Positions 63,561-64,000 of a stretch of DNA of 64,000 nucleotides are shown one piece after another (position 1 is the first letter of the stretch; every line of letters begins with the position of its first letter). The translations under genes and the position numbers were made by a program. The notes under the pieces were generated by a model that saw only the letters and a program-made list of their open reading frames with translations, searched no databases and was not told the DNA's origin. This stretch comes from Maribacter cobaltidurans (GTDB lineage Bacteria; Bacteroidota; Bacteroidia; Flavobacteriales; Flavobacteriaceae), in assembly GCF_002269385.1 (NCBI RefSeq), contig NZ_CP022957.1, positions 2,599,001-2,663,000 on the forward strand, given 5' to 3'.

Positions 63561-64000
63561 AAAAGAAAAAACTACAGCTACGGGAGCTAAAAGGGAAACA
63601 GTCCACTGTAATTTCAGCAAGCGAAAAAAAGCTCAAAACCTATTTACCGGCAATTTTCAGCTTTGTGATGCTCATAGTTGGTATTGCCATTGACTATTTC
63701 GATGCCTTTCCTTTCTTTAAGGGATGGGTCAGGATTGTGTGGTACACGGTGGCTTACATCCCTGTTGGCTTTCCAGTCATCAAGGAGGGATGGGAAAGTA
63801 TTAAAAATGGCGATTTCTTTACAGAATTTTTCCTGATGTCCATCGCAACCTTGGGAGCATTTGCCATAGGCGAATATCCAGAGGGTGTTGCCGTGATGTT
63901 GTTCTATGCCGTGGGCGAACTGTTCCAAAACGCTGCCGTAAACCGTGCCAAAGGAAACATCAGGGCGCTTCTGGATGCACGACCGGACGAGGCATTGGTC
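63557..64000 (+). CDS. Heavy-metal P-type ATPase (partial, runs off the right edge)
   Basis: 148 residues are visible. Basic leader (MKKKKLQLRELKGKQ), then two membrane helices (YLPAIFSFVMLIVGIAIDYF, WYTVAYIPVGFPVIKEGWES), and EFFLMSIATLGAFAIGEYPEGVAVMLFYAVGE as TM3-TM4, followed by the start of the actuator domain (RAKGNIRALLDARPDEALV). This is the P1B-type ATPase layout (CadA/ZntA-like). No N-terminal CxxC metal domain is seen. The metal-defining CPC motif and the DKTGT site lie outside the window. Confidence 0.92.
   Translation, partial: MKKKKLQLRELKGKQSTVISASEKKLKTYLPAIFSFVMLIVGIAIDYFDAFPFFKGWVRIVWYTVAYIPVGFPVIKEGWESIKNGDFFTEFFLMSIATLGAFAIGEYPEGVAVMLFYAVGELFQNAAVNRAKGNIRALLDARPDEALV

Overview
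The window looks like chromosomal DNA of a marine Flavobacteriaceae member (Bacteroidota). This rests on the AT-rich composition, the weak use of Shine-Dalgarno sites, -7 boxes of the TAnnTTTG type, and the family content: flavobacterial lipoproteins, DUF2652, DUF5706, DUF6035, DUF6660 and an RND-TolC fusion. The genus cannot be read from the sequence.

Layout. (1) 0-34 kb is a dense stress, envelope and signalling region. It holds a PA2169-type bundle protein, two MscS channels, a frameshifted topoisomerase IB, Dps, YtxH/holin-X proteins, an aldehyde dehydrogenase operon that ends in a three-part phosphoesterase/kinase-like/barrel lipoprotein and an HD-DUF5706 (Pycsar-effector-like) protein, two BLUF proteins, SYLF, CsbD, cardiolipin synthase, a beta-CASP nuclease next to an ATP-cone/PD-(D/E)XK protein, four universal stress proteins around an antisense thioredoxin, a sigma-like factor, a VIT1-type transporter, AraC regulators, two single-domain response regulators and a PAS histidine kinase. 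(2) 34.5-37.8 kb is one large secreted BNR/sortilin-type beta-propeller protein. (3) 37.8-49.1 kb is bounded on the left by a 44-bp remnant of the 3' part of an initiator tRNA-Met gene and on the right by the intact tRNA. Inside are lipoproteins, a TPR histidine kinase with a LuxR-type response regulator, and three promoters sharing one inverted repeat placed exactly 19 bp before the -7 box. I read this as a local two-component regulon. (4) 49.3-52 kb is a two-gene HEPN plus CoiA-like nuclease (DUF6035) unit, a candidate defence module. (5) 52-64 kb is a visibly more GC-rich, one-direction heavy-metal island: DUF6660, CusA-TolC fusion, CusB, PII-like, Fur-like, three SpoIIAA-like paralogues, a membrane Schlafen-like AlbA_2 protein, zinc ribbons, a YceI-like protein, a bestrophin and the start of a metal P-type ATPase.

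Four genes each carry what looks like a single-base deletion in an A or T run: DUF2945 at 1.1 kb, topoisomerase IB at 2.6 kb, the 41.0 kb gene and the 47.2 kb gene. The uniform direction points to residual assembly error as much as to real decay. No integrase, transposase, CRISPR array or rRNA gene was seen.
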